Assembly (NCBI GenBank): GCA_963921795.1
Contig: OY997640.1
Coordinates: 57,149,171 to 57,213,170 of the forward strand
DNA length: 64,000 nucleotides
Source: Nannobrachium achirus
Lineage: Eukaryota; Chordata; Actinopteri; Myctophiformes; Myctophidae
Direction of reading: 5' to 3'
This document shows positions 1 through 12,539 of this stretch, one piece after another. Position numbers and translations under genes: made by a program. How positions within the stretch are numbered: position 1 is the stretch's first letter; the number at the start of each line of letters is the position of its first letter. Under the pieces are notes generated by a model, which saw nothing but the letters and a program-made list of their open reading frames with translations, ran no database searches and was not told where the DNA came from.

Positions 1-760
1 TTTGACCCAGTGAGTTTGATGGAGAGATTAGACAGAGGCTGAATCTTCCCACTGTCTTCACCCTGAACCAGACGGCTAGACTCAGATCAGCTCATAACTT
101 GGTTTTAAAAATAACTTCTTAACAGCGCTGTGAATGCTATATCAATTTTTCAACAGCCATTACTGAACCATAAAAACCCCATTCTGTTTAAAGTACCATA
201 ATGAGATAGTTCAGATCAATCGATAATCAATGAGAAAATGAGGAGACAAGACAATGTATTAGGTGGTGGTCAAGTTTATGTAACATGATATCATGGACAG
301 AAGTACAGTTTAATACTCTGGTCGTCAGTGGTAATGTAGTTCTGCCCAGAATAATGGTCAGACACTAGAGTTAGGCTGTGTGACTCCAAGGCCTCTGCGA
401 CGAGCTGTACCATCATAACAAGATAGGCTTTACCAAAACAATAGCTACTCAGTCCTAGAGACATCTAGACTCTTACAAGCTATCCTGTATCATTCATGAT
501 GTATCATACGAACACACATAATCAATCACAATAAGATAATATCTACTACAGTAACCATTACAGTGGAACTGAATATGCGCAGAATAGGCACTAATATTGT
601 AAGAGTACAGTACAGGAAGGGATGTTAATTTTTTGGAGCGGTGTGCTCTAGCACGAGCTCCCTGTACGTGGCTTTGTGTGTCCACTTGAAAAATTGTGTT
701 GGTCAGCACGAGTTGGTCAGCACGGCGGGATCTGCGCATGCGTGACTTTTACCACGTGCA
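1..760. other. No gene seen
   Basis: AT-rich DNA, probably cpe intron 1. No coding similarity or clear repeat boundary recognised. Confidence 0.4.
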
Positions 761-779
761 CGCGCGCGCGCGCGCGCGT

Positions 780-835
<56 letters not shown>

Positions 836-1012
836 AGAGAGAGATCTAGAACACAGAATGTAAAAAATATAGATCTATAACACATAGAATCATTCTAAAA
901 TATAGAACTAGAACGCATATAATTTATAGATCTAGAAAACATAGAAGTTATAGATCTAGAACACATAGAATTCATAGATCTAGAACGCATAGAATCAAAA
1001 ACATAGATCTGG
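761..1012. repeat. CG/CA microsatellite and AGATCT minisatellite
   Basis: (CG)n then (CA)n from 764 to 830, followed by six or so degenerate units of about 22-29 bp built on atagatctagaacacatag (842-1012). Confidence 0.8.
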
Positions 1013-1020
1013 AACTGCTC

Positions 1021-1063
1021 AAATTCACCGCTCCACTTCGAACCGAGGTTTGATTTTTAGATC
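1021..1063. repeat. Left inverted repeat flanking the klhdc3-like retrogene
   Basis: Its reverse complement closely matches 2792-2834 (shared core aaaaatcaaacctcggtt). The pair encloses the retrogene. Confidence 0.75.
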
Positions 1064-1678
1064 TCCTCAGAGAACTCAATTAAGTATCATTCAGTAGCTA
1101 AATGCTGTAATGTATGAATTAATACATGTTATTTTATTAAAATGTAATACATTCTAAAATGCCCATCCCACATTAGATGCTTAATTATTTAAAACTAGTC
1201 GGGCTTTAACTTGTAACAGCAGTAGCCTATTGATACTTAGTGGTGTGAAACGTACTTTTTACACCACTGATACCATGGAATTCCATACACCTCTCGCCCG
1301 CCCCCCCCTCTCTCTCTCTCTCTCTCTCGCGAATTTGTTGTTTTTCACTTGACGCATTTAAAATTAAAAGGGTTTGCCTGGGACGTATTAAAATTAAATT
1401 AAATTAAATGAAATTAAATAAAAATGATCTTTTCTTCATTTTATTTACGCTTCTGTCATTCCATTGTTGAGCCCACTTGCCACTTGCCCACTTGTGACTT
1501 GCTGCCATTGAGCAGTGTTCGCAAGTAACCCCTAGCCTCCCGCACCACACACACGAACGTGCGCACACACATGCACAAGAGCGAGCGAGCGCTCACGCAC
1601 ACAATTTTACAATTTAGGCATTTGGCAGACGCTCTTAAGTTTGGGGGCCAGGAGGGAAAAGAGTCTAGGACGAGTGGA

Positions 1679-2731
1679 TCATTGTCCTGGGTCTATTGCG
1701 TCTTCTCTTGCTGCTGGGTTAGTCATGGCTGCCAGTTCCCACCTGATGTTATGTGTTAGTTCTGACTGCTCCAGGTTGTACTGAATAACTGCTAGCTTGC
1801 ATAACGTCTTGAGATTAGGACTCAAGTCCAAGATGTACAGTTTATCAGGTGACATTTCATCTCCAAAGAGGATGATACGATCTCCCACCATGCAACAGCA
1901 CATAAAACACATCCCTGAACACGGGCCTGTTCCCTTGGGCTGAACCTTCATCCAGCAGAAGGTTTCTGGATTGTATTTCCACAGATCTTTGAAGTACGGG
2001 CCAGAGTACCAGCCACCATATATGTACAGTTCTCCATTGTAGGCAAAGGCTGAATGACCCAGGTGTTGTTCTGGAAGAAGGTTTGCAGAAGGTGTGCTCA
2101 GCCAGCAGTTGGTCTCTGTGTCAAACACTCTGATGTTCCACTGGTCTCCTCGGCCCCCGAACACAAACATTTTTGTCCCGATGATGGTGGCAGAGTGCCA
2201 TATTGAAGCAGCTGGAGGAGTGCCTCTAGTTGTAATTAAAGACCAGAACATTGTGATGGTGTCCAACTTGTAGAAGTCATTGTGTCTATCCACTGTGTTG
2301 TTGTATCCTCCGTAGATATACATGACCTTCCCCAAGACACAAGCTGAGTGGTAGAACCTTTCCTCTGGAACTGTACCAGAAACCCTGGGATTGAACCATG
2401 TGTGGGTGTCGATATCAAATGCATAAAGCACGTTACAGAAATCCCATGTGGGAGCACACGCTCCTCCCCAGATGTAGCTGATATCTTCTATCAACACAGC
2501 TGTGTGGCCACGGCGCTTGGATGGAACCTCAAGGTGACGCTCTCCTCTTCCCGCTGTCACTGGAGGTAACATCATCCTGCGTAAAGACACGGTGTTGAAG
2601 ATGTACACATCCATCTGTCTGCTGTCATTCCCGAACCCTCCAAAGGAGTACAGCTTGTTGTCCACAGCAACGGCAGCATGATAACAGGTTAAATGCGGTG
2701 CTTCGTTGAGATGAACGGTCCATTGAAACAT
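1679..2731 (-). CDS. klhdc3-like Kelch protein, intronless retrogene
   Basis: A single open frame of 350 residues resembles KLHDC3, a Kelch-repeat substrate receptor of CUL2 ubiquitin ligases that recognises C-terminal degrons. Visible: the start MFQWTVHL (KLHDC3 begins MLRWTVHL), repeated Kelch blades (YSFGGF, YIYGGYN, FVFGGRGD, YIYGGWYSG), and a C-terminal BC-box-like segment LKTLCKLAVIQYNL followed by IRWELAAM. It is shorter than the roughly 380 residues of KLHDC3 because of small in-frame deletions between blades, including one near FGGRGDQWNIRVFD. KLHDC3 is multi-exon in vertebrates, so one uninterrupted exon points to a retrocopy. No poly(A) tract remains at the 3' end, so it is old, yet the frame is open, which suggests selection. 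It lies on the same strand as cpe, probably inside cpe intron 1, and is flanked by 40-bp inverted repeats. Whether it is expressed cannot be seen. Confidence 0.85.
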   Translation of the reverse strand: MFQWTVHLNEAPHLTCYHAAVAVDNKLYSFGGFGNDSRQMDVYIFNTVSLRRMMLPPVTAGRGERHLEVPSKRRGHTAVLIEDISYIWGGACAPTWDFCNVLYAFDIDTHTWFNPRVSGTVPEERFYHSACVLGKVMYIYGGYNNTVDRHNDFYKLDTITMFWSLITTRGTPPAASIWHSATIIGTKMFVFGGRGDQWNIRVFDTETNCWLSTPSANLLPEQHLGHSAFAYNGELYIYGGWYSGPYFKDLWKYNPETFCWMKVQPKGTGPCSGMCFMCCCMVGDRIILFGDEMSPDKLYILDLSPNLKTLCKLAVIQYNLEQSELTHNIRWELAAMTNPAAREDAIDPGQ

Positions 2732-2791
2732 TTCACACTCCTGCAGAATTGTGGATCAAAACGGATTACCTGAGTCTTGTTCCAGAGTTGT

Positions 2792-2834
2792 TCAATAAAA
2801 ATCAAACCTCGGTTTGAAGTGAAGAGGTGAATCG
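2792..2834. repeat. Right inverted repeat flanking the klhdc3-like retrogene
   Basis: Partner of 1021-1063, about 40 bp with a few mismatches. It lies just upstream of the retrogene start codon. Confidence 0.75.
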
Positions 2835-2939
2835 GAGTATAAAATTGTCTAGAGCTACAGAATTCAGAATTCTGAATGAATGAATGATTTTATCTGGAGG
2901 GCCGGATTGTCATGTGAAGCTTGACCAATCCTCAAACTA

Positions 2940-3600
2940 TGGTCTCATTGGACATTTTTTTTACACACGTACGGGACAGATAAAACCTGTTCATTCTGGA
3001 CTGAAATGACCATATATGGACATGGGGGACACACATTTACGGACAGATAAAACCTGTTCATTCTGGACTGAAATGACCATATATGGTCGGGGGACACACA
3101 AAGCCACTCCTTGGAAGCGGCTTTCACCGCTTCAAAAACACAAAATTTAGTTCTAATTTGCGTGCGTGCCAACACTTATATGGGAACATCGACACAAACA
3201 TCATGGAAGGTTTAGCCAACCAATGAAGCCGATGCCTATTGTTCTCCCATGTTAAACCTGGCAGAACAATGTCATATTGATGACAATACAATATATGGAG
3301 ATCTTTGTGATTCTGCGTCCATTTTATGCCCATATATGGAGATATCTGTCTATCTGCGTCCATTTTAGAGCAATCAGCTCCGCATATGGAGATTCCGAAC
3401 GTTTCGTGCCCGTTCCGGAAAACACTGCACTGCACTGCACTCCGCGCCGCGGCGGGGAACGCACATGCCGAATCTGAAGCCGGTGGGACAAACGGTTCTC
3501 GAGATACGCAGATTACATACAGACAGACACACGAACGCACGCAGAGACTTCTCGCATTTATAGATAGATATAAAACACAGAAACTATACATTTGTGTTCA
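2940..3600. repeat. Repeat block with CCATATATGG motifs
   Basis: Two direct copies of a unit containing cctgttcattctggactg (2989 and 3053), then further segments carrying ccatatatgga and ctgcgtccattttag. Related sequence occurs near 19120, 19380 and 25534. Confidence 0.6.
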
Positions 3601-3880
3601 TTCTTTATCTTTGGATAGTAAGGCAAATGTTTCCATTCTATGCTGTCAATGTCTTCCAAACTATAAATACTTTATTCAAATATTCTCCATTTACCTTCTT
3701 AACCACATAAACAGTCCATGTTCTGGGCCTGTCATAATATAGGTGAGCATTTGGCAAAAATATCAGATCGACAAGCTCACAATGCATTGCAAACAAGTTG
3801 TGAGGAGGGGAACAAGTAGCAACTATAAAGCACTACAGCCCCTGGGGGACCCTGGTCAAGCAAGTATATACAGTACAGAG

Positions 3881-4223
3881 CAGGGGTCTTCAACGTTTTC
3901 AGGCCAAGGACCCCTTAGTTGAGAGAGAGATGAAGCAGGGTCCCCCACAACCTGTTCATAGATTCCATATAGTTTCATTGTTTGACAGCACAATCATCAG
4001 TGTACTTTGGATTCATGTCAATTTGTGTTTTCAGATATTTAACCAGATATTTTCAGATATTTAACCACTCAATCAATACTTAATAAACTTGACCTTTCAC
4101 TCTGTACTTTTTCCCCTCTACCCCAAACCTCTTTGCCGAAAATTGGCTAAAGTTCTCAGAATATGGACGCTAGGGTTCAAGTGGTTACAGTAATATAAAA
4201 AATCACACCCGTGTGAAGTGGAG

Positions 4224-4281
<58 letters not shown>

Positions 4282-5024
4282 ATCATGTGTACCGATTTTT
4301 GTGACATTTGAAGAAAATATGTAGGAAAAGGAGCAAAAAGTGTGTTTTGGAGAAAATTCAAGATGGCGGAAAATCTATCATGGCGCAAATGGGCGTGGCC
4401 TATATGGGGAGATGCGTCATGACCCAAGGAATCCAGGGAAAAAATATTTTTACTTTTCCGACCTACGGTTCAAGAGTTACAGGCCAAAACGTAAAGTGGG
4501 GTGTTATGGCGCCACCATGCGGCCAAATGACACAATTATTTTTTATTTAATCCTTGAAATCATTATGAACCTCCTCTCCAAGTCTTGAAACTCTAGCCCC
4601 TATGGTTTGTGAGAGACAAATAATTGAATGTGAGTTTTTGCGATTCCCATTATAAGTCAATGGGGAAAATTAATTCACTAATAAATTAATATCAATTAAA
4701 CTATTGAACCTTTCTCTTAGCAAGTTACTAGCCCACGATTCCCGAGTAAGCCGGTCGATTTGACATATGGCGCGAGTGTGTGGTGGCAAAACTGTGGGAC
4801 TAGTAGCGTGCCGAAGTTTAGGAAGTTCAGGCTACATACACACAGACACACAGACAGACAGACAGACAGACACACAGACCCACACAGCCACGTATAGGGA
4901 GCCTGTGCTTCACACAGCTCCAAAAAGGAGGCAAAAAGCTTCTATCACACAAAGATTTGGAGGACCCCCTGAAGTAACTCTGAAGAACCCCTAGGGGTCC
5001 CATACCCCCTGTTGAAGACCCCTG
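3881..5024. mobile_element. hAT-type element, CAGGGGTCTTCAA family, 1.1 kb
   Basis: Terminal inverted repeats caggggtcttcaac (3881) and gttgaagacccctg (5011-5024). Internally it holds a (TG)n tract (4224-4280) and a dispersed fish repeat (about 4290-4700) found inverted at 23870-24300. No matching target duplication was seen, so it is old or altered. No transposase. Confidence 0.7.
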
Positions 5025-5438
5025 GACTAAGTGGTAAAAGAAAATCCATTATCAGATCGTGGTACAAGGGACAATAAAAAACTAAATGCAATGCATTTCT
5101 TTTCACTTTCAACAAAAGTGTGTTCTACTCATCAATACCATCATAACGTCCAGCCTCCAACGTAAACATACAACATATGGTCTGTGCTTCAGGGATGTGC
5201 CGTTTTGCTGAGTCATCTGTGAATGATCAATCAGAGCCCTTTAGTCATCAATACGGTCTCCTAGGGGACAGGCTAACGGGTGCCGCCACGGTTACGTCAC
5301 TAGGGAGACAAAGATCTCAGTTGTCGTGGCAACTCTGACACATGCAGGTGCATAGGGAGACTAATTAAGTCAAGTGAGACTCCTGTAATCACACTCTTTG
5401 TCTCTTCCACTGTATTCGTGTATGTAAGACACACACAC

Positions 5439-5526
<88 letters not shown>

Positions 5527-5795
5527 GTGACTCATATTACAAACACTGTGTTCTTAATGACAGTAAACTTGGTAATATAAACTGATGCCTTATGTTATCA
5601 AATCAATACACAAGGGTTTAGCACACACACTCACATACACAACCATACACAGTTATACAGAAAACCACACAATAATATACACAGACACGCGATCACTAAA
5701 AGAAAAGCACAGTTAATGGAAGAGATCTTATCATTGTGCAAATGAAAAATGTGGTGGCTCTTTCAGCAGAGCGCACGCACGCACACACACGCACA

Positions 5796-5864
<69 letters not shown>

Positions 5865-7320
5865 ATATATGTGTATATTAATCACACAAGCAGTCAAGCA
5901 CACAAAAAAAAACATCAAAGCAGGTCTGACTCCTAAATGAGAAAGAATGAATTGCTAATGAGGGCCACACTTCTGTTGTGGTTGGACATGAATATGAATG
6001 ATGTCATATATCCATATACCACCAAAAGCCCTGTTATATTTATTTTCGTGCAGGTGTCGCTCATCAAAAATAAGCAGTCTATAAACTCACAATGCATTGG
6101 GACCTTGCAGTTCAACAGTTTTTGGTGCACGAAACTGGAATCAGACTTAATGTGAACATAATGTGACATACAGTATATCTGATCTGCTTTGCTGAAAAAA
6201 ATCAGTCTGTATCTGAAATATCATTTTTTGGAGCACGAAAATACAATGCTGGAGCACTAAGAATTCCCTCTTTCATGCAACAAACGTAACTCAGGTTCCG
6301 ATCATTGTTTTTCTGTGCCATCTGGCTGACTGGTACAGTACATCTCACATTATGCCCGTTATATTATTATATATTACTCAGGAACCGAGCGAAGACGAGG
6401 CCCGGGACGAGTAAGACAGACGGCACGAAGAGGGCACAAGGCAGAGACTGGAAGGAGAGGAAAATAGCCAATCTACAAGCTCACAATGCGCCGCATCGCG
6501 ACGCATTGTGAGCTTGTAGGTCTGCTATTTTCAGATGGGCAGTGGAAAAATGGAGCAGAGGAAGAGGAGGGAGGGATGGAAGCGGGTGGGGGACACGTGG
6601 GTGTGTGATGTATAATAGATGACCCCCGACTGATGCTTTTGCTCTCATCCGCCTCCCCCCCACTCCCCCCACTCCCCTTCATTCCCCCTCTACTCCTCTC
6701 CCTTATTCCCACAGCCCCTCTTCTCAGTCACTGCTATCCGTCTCCTGTTTCCTCCTCTCTCTCTCTCTCCCTCCATCCCGTCCTCTCTCTCCGACTCACT
6801 CGTCATCCCTGTTCTTGCTGTCTTTTGCCTGCCCGTTGTTCTTTTCTGGTGGCTGATGTGTCTGTTTTCAGCATGTTCTATTCTGTTCTATTCCACCGTA
6901 CAGCATACTGGGCTTGTTCATATCAGATGAGATCAGATCATTCTATTCCATTTTGTTCTTATACCAGGCTCTCCCTTATCAGATATGATATGTTCTACAC
7001 ATGGGCTCTTCCCTATCAGATAAGAACGTTCTATTCTATTTATGTGAGCAACTGCACACACACACACGCACGCACGCACGCACGCACGCGCGCACACACA
7101 CACACACAAACACCTCATCCATAACTCTCAGTTTACATACAGCTTACACGCTCAGTTCACACTAAAGGACTGCAATGGAAAGAAGCTTTTAGCTTTCTTT
7201 GTGTTCATCCTTTTGACAGTGGTATGCAGTGCAGCTGCATGTTTTTTGTTTTATCATTGTCAATAAAGATGCCAATTCAGATCAATTCAATTCAATTCTT
7301 TACTGGGCTCTTCCCTATCA
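5025..7320. other. Non-coding DNA with (TC)n, (CA)n and minisatellite tracts
   Basis: (TC)n at 5443-5522 and (CA)n at 5775-5862. From 6880 a loose minisatellite with unit containing gggctcttccctatcagat recurs to 7320 and again at 8805-8960. Open frames here are low-complexity artefacts. Confidence 0.5.
6460..6532. repeat. Palindromic module copy (stem-loop)
   Basis: Arms gaaaatagccaatctacaag and its near-complement around a GC-rich loop. No host transposon boundary recognised here. Confidence 0.8.
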
Positions 7321-7368
7321 GATAATTCTATTCTATACTGGGCTCTTCCCTGTCTTATTATGTCTTAA

Positions 7369-8220
7369 AGGAGCTATAGTCAACTTTTTCTTGAAAAAAC
7401 GGATGCTAAAATGAAAATAATGTTTTGAAAATATTTTATAAAAAAATAAGCTTCATATATGTGTTTCTATTAACTCATTTTGTGCCCGCGATTTTCGGTC
7501 GCAATGATGTCCAGAGTGCCTCACGCAGGCTCCATCCGCTTGCACTCTCTTATTTTGAAAGCCAGAAGTGCCACAGCGTGATCACTTCCGGTCTGACGTC
7601 ATCGGGTCGTGCGCCGGAACCGATCATTGTTTACGTGGTGCCATGCTGGATTGCAATGGAGCGTTTATACATGTGTTATATAAGCGAGCATCTGCCTCCA
7701 TCTTCGCTTCTAAAGTGTTGTTTTGAGATAATGGACATTAAAGATGAGATCGGCCGTCCACCTCAATGTTATGGGATGACTATTGTGTGCTCGTGGAGCC
7801 GTGATGATGACAAATCAGCGCGGATTTTCGTCTCCGGACATCCGGCCATTCTACTCGGTAATGTACTCAACGTTACAGTAATTTATTACTTTTTGCGCGA
7901 CATCACGCATTTGGCACTGTAAGTACTCTAGTACTTATTGCGTGACATCACGCAAACGGCACTAGATGAGTTAAAAAATGACCACAAAAAGCGTAAAATA
8001 ATGATAAAATAATCATTTTGGCCATTGTCAGACCGACACTTTGTTTACATTAAGCTTCATATATGTGTTTCTATTAAAAAATGACCACAAAAAGCGTAAA
8101 ATAATGATAAAATAATCATTTTGGCCATTGTCAGACCGACACTTTGTTTACATTCTAGTCTATAGACTAGGATGTAAACAAAGTGTCGGCCCTACAATGA
8201 AAAAGTTGACTATAGCTCCT
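7369..8220. mobile_element. TTAA-flanked non-autonomous DNA element, 852 bp
   Basis: Ends aggagctatagtcaac and gttgactatagctcct are inverted repeats, flanked by TTAA at 7365-7368 and 8221-8224. A related unoccupied site (gtcttaaagtgtactg) occurs at 8851, which fixes the boundaries. TTAA duplication suggests a piggyBac-like element, although a TA duplication with one extra base each side also fits. It contains an internal direct repeat (7975-8035 and 8083-8143). The 165-residue frame inside has no recognisable domain. Confidence 0.8.
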
Positions 8221-8594
8221 TTAAAGTGTACTGTAAAATAGGATGGGACCCAGATAATCCATTATATAATTAGAGAGAGAGGTCAGTCAGTCAGTCAGTC
8301 AGTCAGTAGGTCAGTCACAATGCATTTCCACCTTTATCTCTTCAGCAACTGATCCCAATTTTCACATGGCATTGGCCATTAGCATTATACAGACGCTGAC
8401 GGAGCCCGATTTTCATTTTTCCCAAATTGACCAAATTCAAGCTATTTATTAGCGTTTCTTCACCACTTCTGTACAGCACAGCCTGTTCAGCTCAGCCTGT
8501 TGTCAGGGTTACGGTCTGTTCCTCCAGGCCATGGGATCCCATAGCCCCACACACACCTCTCTCACAGTTAGGAATGTTGCAGTGAAGAGACACA

Positions 8595-8629
<35 letters not shown>

Positions 8630-9091
8630 GGGTCATGCATGCACCGGGTCATCTTCCAACGGGTATGGAAATCATAAATACACTCCTCCATGGGCTGCTC
8701 CTTACATTATGATGCTCCCACATATTCTCACGCACGCACCAGTTACAGTAACTTTCCCCACAACCCACACATATTTTGGAGCACATATCTTTGTACGGGT
8801 AAGGTCTAGTTCTATTCTATTCTATACTGGGCTCTTCCCTGTCTTATTATGTCTTAAAGTGTACTGTAAAATAGGATGGGACCCAGATAATTATATTCTA
8901 TTCTATACTGGGCTCTTCCCTATATATCAGATCAGATCGATTGTATTCTATTCAGTAATATTCTCTTCCCTTATAATATTTCCATGTTTTCATAAACTCC
9001 ACATGTCATAGAGATGATGTATGACCATATACATCATGTTGTATGTCTCTGTCCAGCCATGCTGTGAGTCTGTAAGTGTATTAACAGCAGG

Positions 9092-9142
9092 ATTACACAG
9101 AAACACTCCCACCTCTATAGTCCCATAGAACATGCCAGTACT
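9092..9142. repeat. 51-bp direct repeat, left of hAT element
   Basis: Nearly identical to 9544-9594; the pair brackets the element at 9143-9543. Confidence 0.85.
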
Positions 9143-9543
9143 TAGGGCTGTCACGATATGACATTTTACATGACGATTAATTGTCACTCAAATAATTGGC
9201 GATTAACGATTTAATTGTGTATTTGTTGTTGATAATTACATTTCTGTTTGGCTTTTAGGCTTTGAAGTTGCACATGGTAGATATGACACATAACCTAAAT
9301 ATACAAATACATTACTGACATATTTGACAACTTACTACTTAAAAAATAACATTGATAGTGGAAATAGCCGATCTACAAGCTCACAACGCATCGCATCGCG
9401 ACGCGTTGTGAGCTTGTAGATCTGCTATTTCCACTATTTCTGACATTTTTCAACATTCACGATTATGACGATTATGACAAAATAATTGCGATAATGTCAA
9501 ATAATCACAATTAGACGATTATGTAATAATTGTGACAGCCCTA
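9143..9543. mobile_element. hAT-type MITE, TAGGGCTGTCACG family
   Basis: TIRs tagggctgtcacga and tgtgacagcccta; AT-rich fold-back body with a palindromic module (9357-9435) at its centre. Flanked by 51-bp instead of 8-bp direct repeats. Confidence 0.85.
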
Positions 9544-9594
9544 ATTACACAGAAACACTCCCCCCTCTATAGTCCCATAGAACATGCCAGTACT

Positions 9595-11417
9595 GCAGCA
9601 TATTACGACAGCCTCTGCCTCATAAAGCCTAATACATCATAAAGGGGATCTGGGGTGGACATGGTCTGCCTCATGCACACAGCACAGCACTACTGCACCA
9701 CTAGAACAGAGACAGACAGCCTACTGCTGTGAGACACTGCTTTACCCCAAAGCAGAGGCCTTGAACATTTTCCAGACTCAGGGAGTCGAGGGATCTATCT
9801 CCAGAACCTCAGTAGCAGTGGTCGGCTTTTCTTTTTTAGGTTACTGATTCCCTTTATAGTCTCAAAACGACAGCAAGATTAACTGCGTGACTTTACTTTA
9901 GTTTTTAGTTTTTTTTTTTTACAAAATGCCAAACCACAGATGAACCCTTTAAAAAGGTGGTTCTTCAGTGATTCTTGGAGGTTCAGTGATGTTGCTAGGT
10001 TTTCAATGTAATGGGTCCCAGGACCCACAGGTGGCCATTCAAATGGGTCCCAGAATTATTTTATGGGTTCCGCGACGACACACACTTTATGTATCAACGG
10101 CAAAAACATCAAAAAGGATTTTAATTTAAACAAATAGTGGCAAATAGCTACTTGTATGTAGTTAATAAATGGACAGAAGCATGGATTTACAAGACAAACT
10201 CAATCATCTCATCAATAATGCCAGTACGCACAGCTGTGGAGACTCCACCACATGCAGCTCAGCTGGTGCAGTGAAATGATTAATAGCAGGAAGGATCCTG
10301 GGGATGCAGAGATGCTTAGTTTAATGAGTCCTTTAAAAAAAAAAATGGGTCAGGGACTCAGGATGCAGGGCTAGTAGCATCACTGGAGGTTCATTGAATA
10401 CTTTATTAGTCAGAGATGTAAACAGCACGAGGTACAGTCAGACATTAAGGCTAAAAGGATAACACAAAAACGTCCTGGGGACTTTGTTACTTGGTCGAGT
10501 TGCTATATAGCACCAAAAGAGGTTCCCCTCTCATTACCAGTCAAAGAACCACTTTTAGCGTGCGTGCGTGCGTGCATATGTGCGTGCGTGGAAAGACACG
10601 TTATGCTACCAGGTTTCTATGGGTGAAAACCAGATTTTTGGGGGGTTACTGATATTTACAAAGGTCCCTCTATGAGATTAGGGTTAGTGAAGTCTTACTC
10701 AGTCCAAGTAAAATTCTTGGAGGAACTGTTTTCTTATGTCTAATTGTATGCTTCTTAGGTCATGAGTAATTTACTAATATGTTCACTTTGTTATTAAAAG
10801 CAAGTACACATCCATTTAACTAAACAGGGGGGTTTTGTTTTTTCTTTTCTTTTGCATGTCGTCTATAGTTTCCGATGTTGTATGACACTGACATTTTGTC
10901 ACATGAAAATACTTCATGAGAATACTATGAATTCGATTTCTTTGTTATGGAGATTCAGTCATGCCTGTCTGATTTCTAAAAGTGGAATATTTTGTTTTGT
11001 TTTAGATGAAGAGAGAACCCTGTATTCTCTATTCTCCAGTCTACTGTAACTCCATATGCTGGTAGGCAATGCTTGTGTTTACACTCTTGGCTATAATGCA
11101 ACGCAGGCGCAGTGCTGTGGCAGATGGCTGCTGCTTACTGACAGATGCACGAGCTCAGGACAACCGGTCCCTCCACATCCAGACAGGCAGCCAATCACTG
11201 CAGAGATCACTGCACTAAGCCGATCTGTTGCCCCAGCAACCGCTGTTTCCGGTTCACCTTAGCTAGTTAGAGAATATGAAATGGCTGCAGGGCACCTCGA
11301 AAGACCACCATAACAAACATGTATTCCATTTCAAATTCACGTTTCCAGGGAAATACATCTATGAGAAATATTTTGCCCACCATTTGCATATTTTTTACAG
11401 TAGTAGTAGTAGTAGAG
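9595..11417. other. Non-coding DNA with degraded repeats
   Basis: Contains a degraded element around 9990-10380 (gttgctaggt / ctagtagcatcac ends), a LINE 3'-end fragment on the minus strand (10385-10475, with tgaatactttattagt) and a palindromic RFX-like GTTGCCCCAGCAAC at 11227-11240 next to gccaatca. Confidence 0.4.
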
Positions 11418-11835
11418 TAGTGGTTCTCAACCTGTGGGTCGGGACCCCCAGGGGGGTCCCCAAATTATTTTGGGGGGTCCCCAGATGATTAGCTTAATGT
11501 ACAACATTGTTTTCTCACTCAACAGTAAACAAACCAAAGTGTATTGAGGGTATATGCACATTTCTAAAGTATCAACTTTTTAATAGAGTACTACTTAAAA
11601 TTACAAATGAAACATTGGTCAAATTGTCAAAAATGAGATGATGAAATTGTGAAAATAGCCAATCAACATGCTCACAACGCCTCAGAGAATGTAGATCGGC
11701 TATTTTCACAATAGAACCGTGTTATACAAAATGTAATGCCTCAACTCTTAAGTGTTCGTCAGGGTGGGGGGGGGGTTCCCCACTTAAAATGTGATTATTT
11801 TGGGGGTCTCGGCCTGAAAAGGTTGAGAACCACTG
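11418..11835. mobile_element. hAT/Charlie-type MITE (AGTGGTTCTCAA ends)
   Basis: TIRs agtggttctcaacctg and aggttgagaaccactg are typical Charlie-like hAT ends; flanks tagtagag/ctgtagag match at 6 of 8. A palindromic module lies at 11648-11714. It provides an unoccupied TTAA site (11494) for the element nested in the copy at 50927. Confidence 0.8.
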
Positions 11836-12223
11836 CTGTAGAGATGCATTTGTTTTGGGCATGGGACTCTTGCCTCTTTGTGCTCCTCTCGTTCTGTGTT
11901 AAACCTCCTTCTTTCCTTCTCCCCCTGCATGTTTCTTGTTTGACAGAGGTGAGGGGAGAGAGAGCAGCCAGGGAGGAGGCATGGTGGAGGGGGAGGAAAG
12001 GGAGGAAAGGGAGGTTGCCCACGGTGACGGGAGGCTGGGCCTTTTGGAAACTCATCTGGTAGTAATAAGGACTCCACTCTGCTACTGTGACTCATGCTTG
12101 CGTACCGTACGCCCACCAGACGATTACAGGCTTATTCGCTACGTACACACGGTCACCATGTCAGCTGTAAACACAAGACTTGTGTTTCAGGCGGAGGAAG
12201 CAAGCGCTCAATGCTCAGATAGC

Positions 12224-12360
<137 letters not shown>

Positions 12361-12539
12361 CGTTAATGTTCACCACTGGAAGCCTAATTGTATCCTGACC
12401 CTAACATCATTCTTTGTGCGCGTAGACATGAAACACACCGAACAGCATGCATGCAGGTCAGGAGCAGGATGTAACTGTCATCTAAAGGCATTCTGTGCAT
12501 GCTTTGAGATGCATTTTCCTGAAATGTAACTGGAATGAA

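Noticed and set aside
7425-7922. 165-residue open frame inside the TTAA element
   Set aside because: Starts in AT-rich repeat DNA, has no domain similarity and lies within a non-autonomous element; treated as chance.
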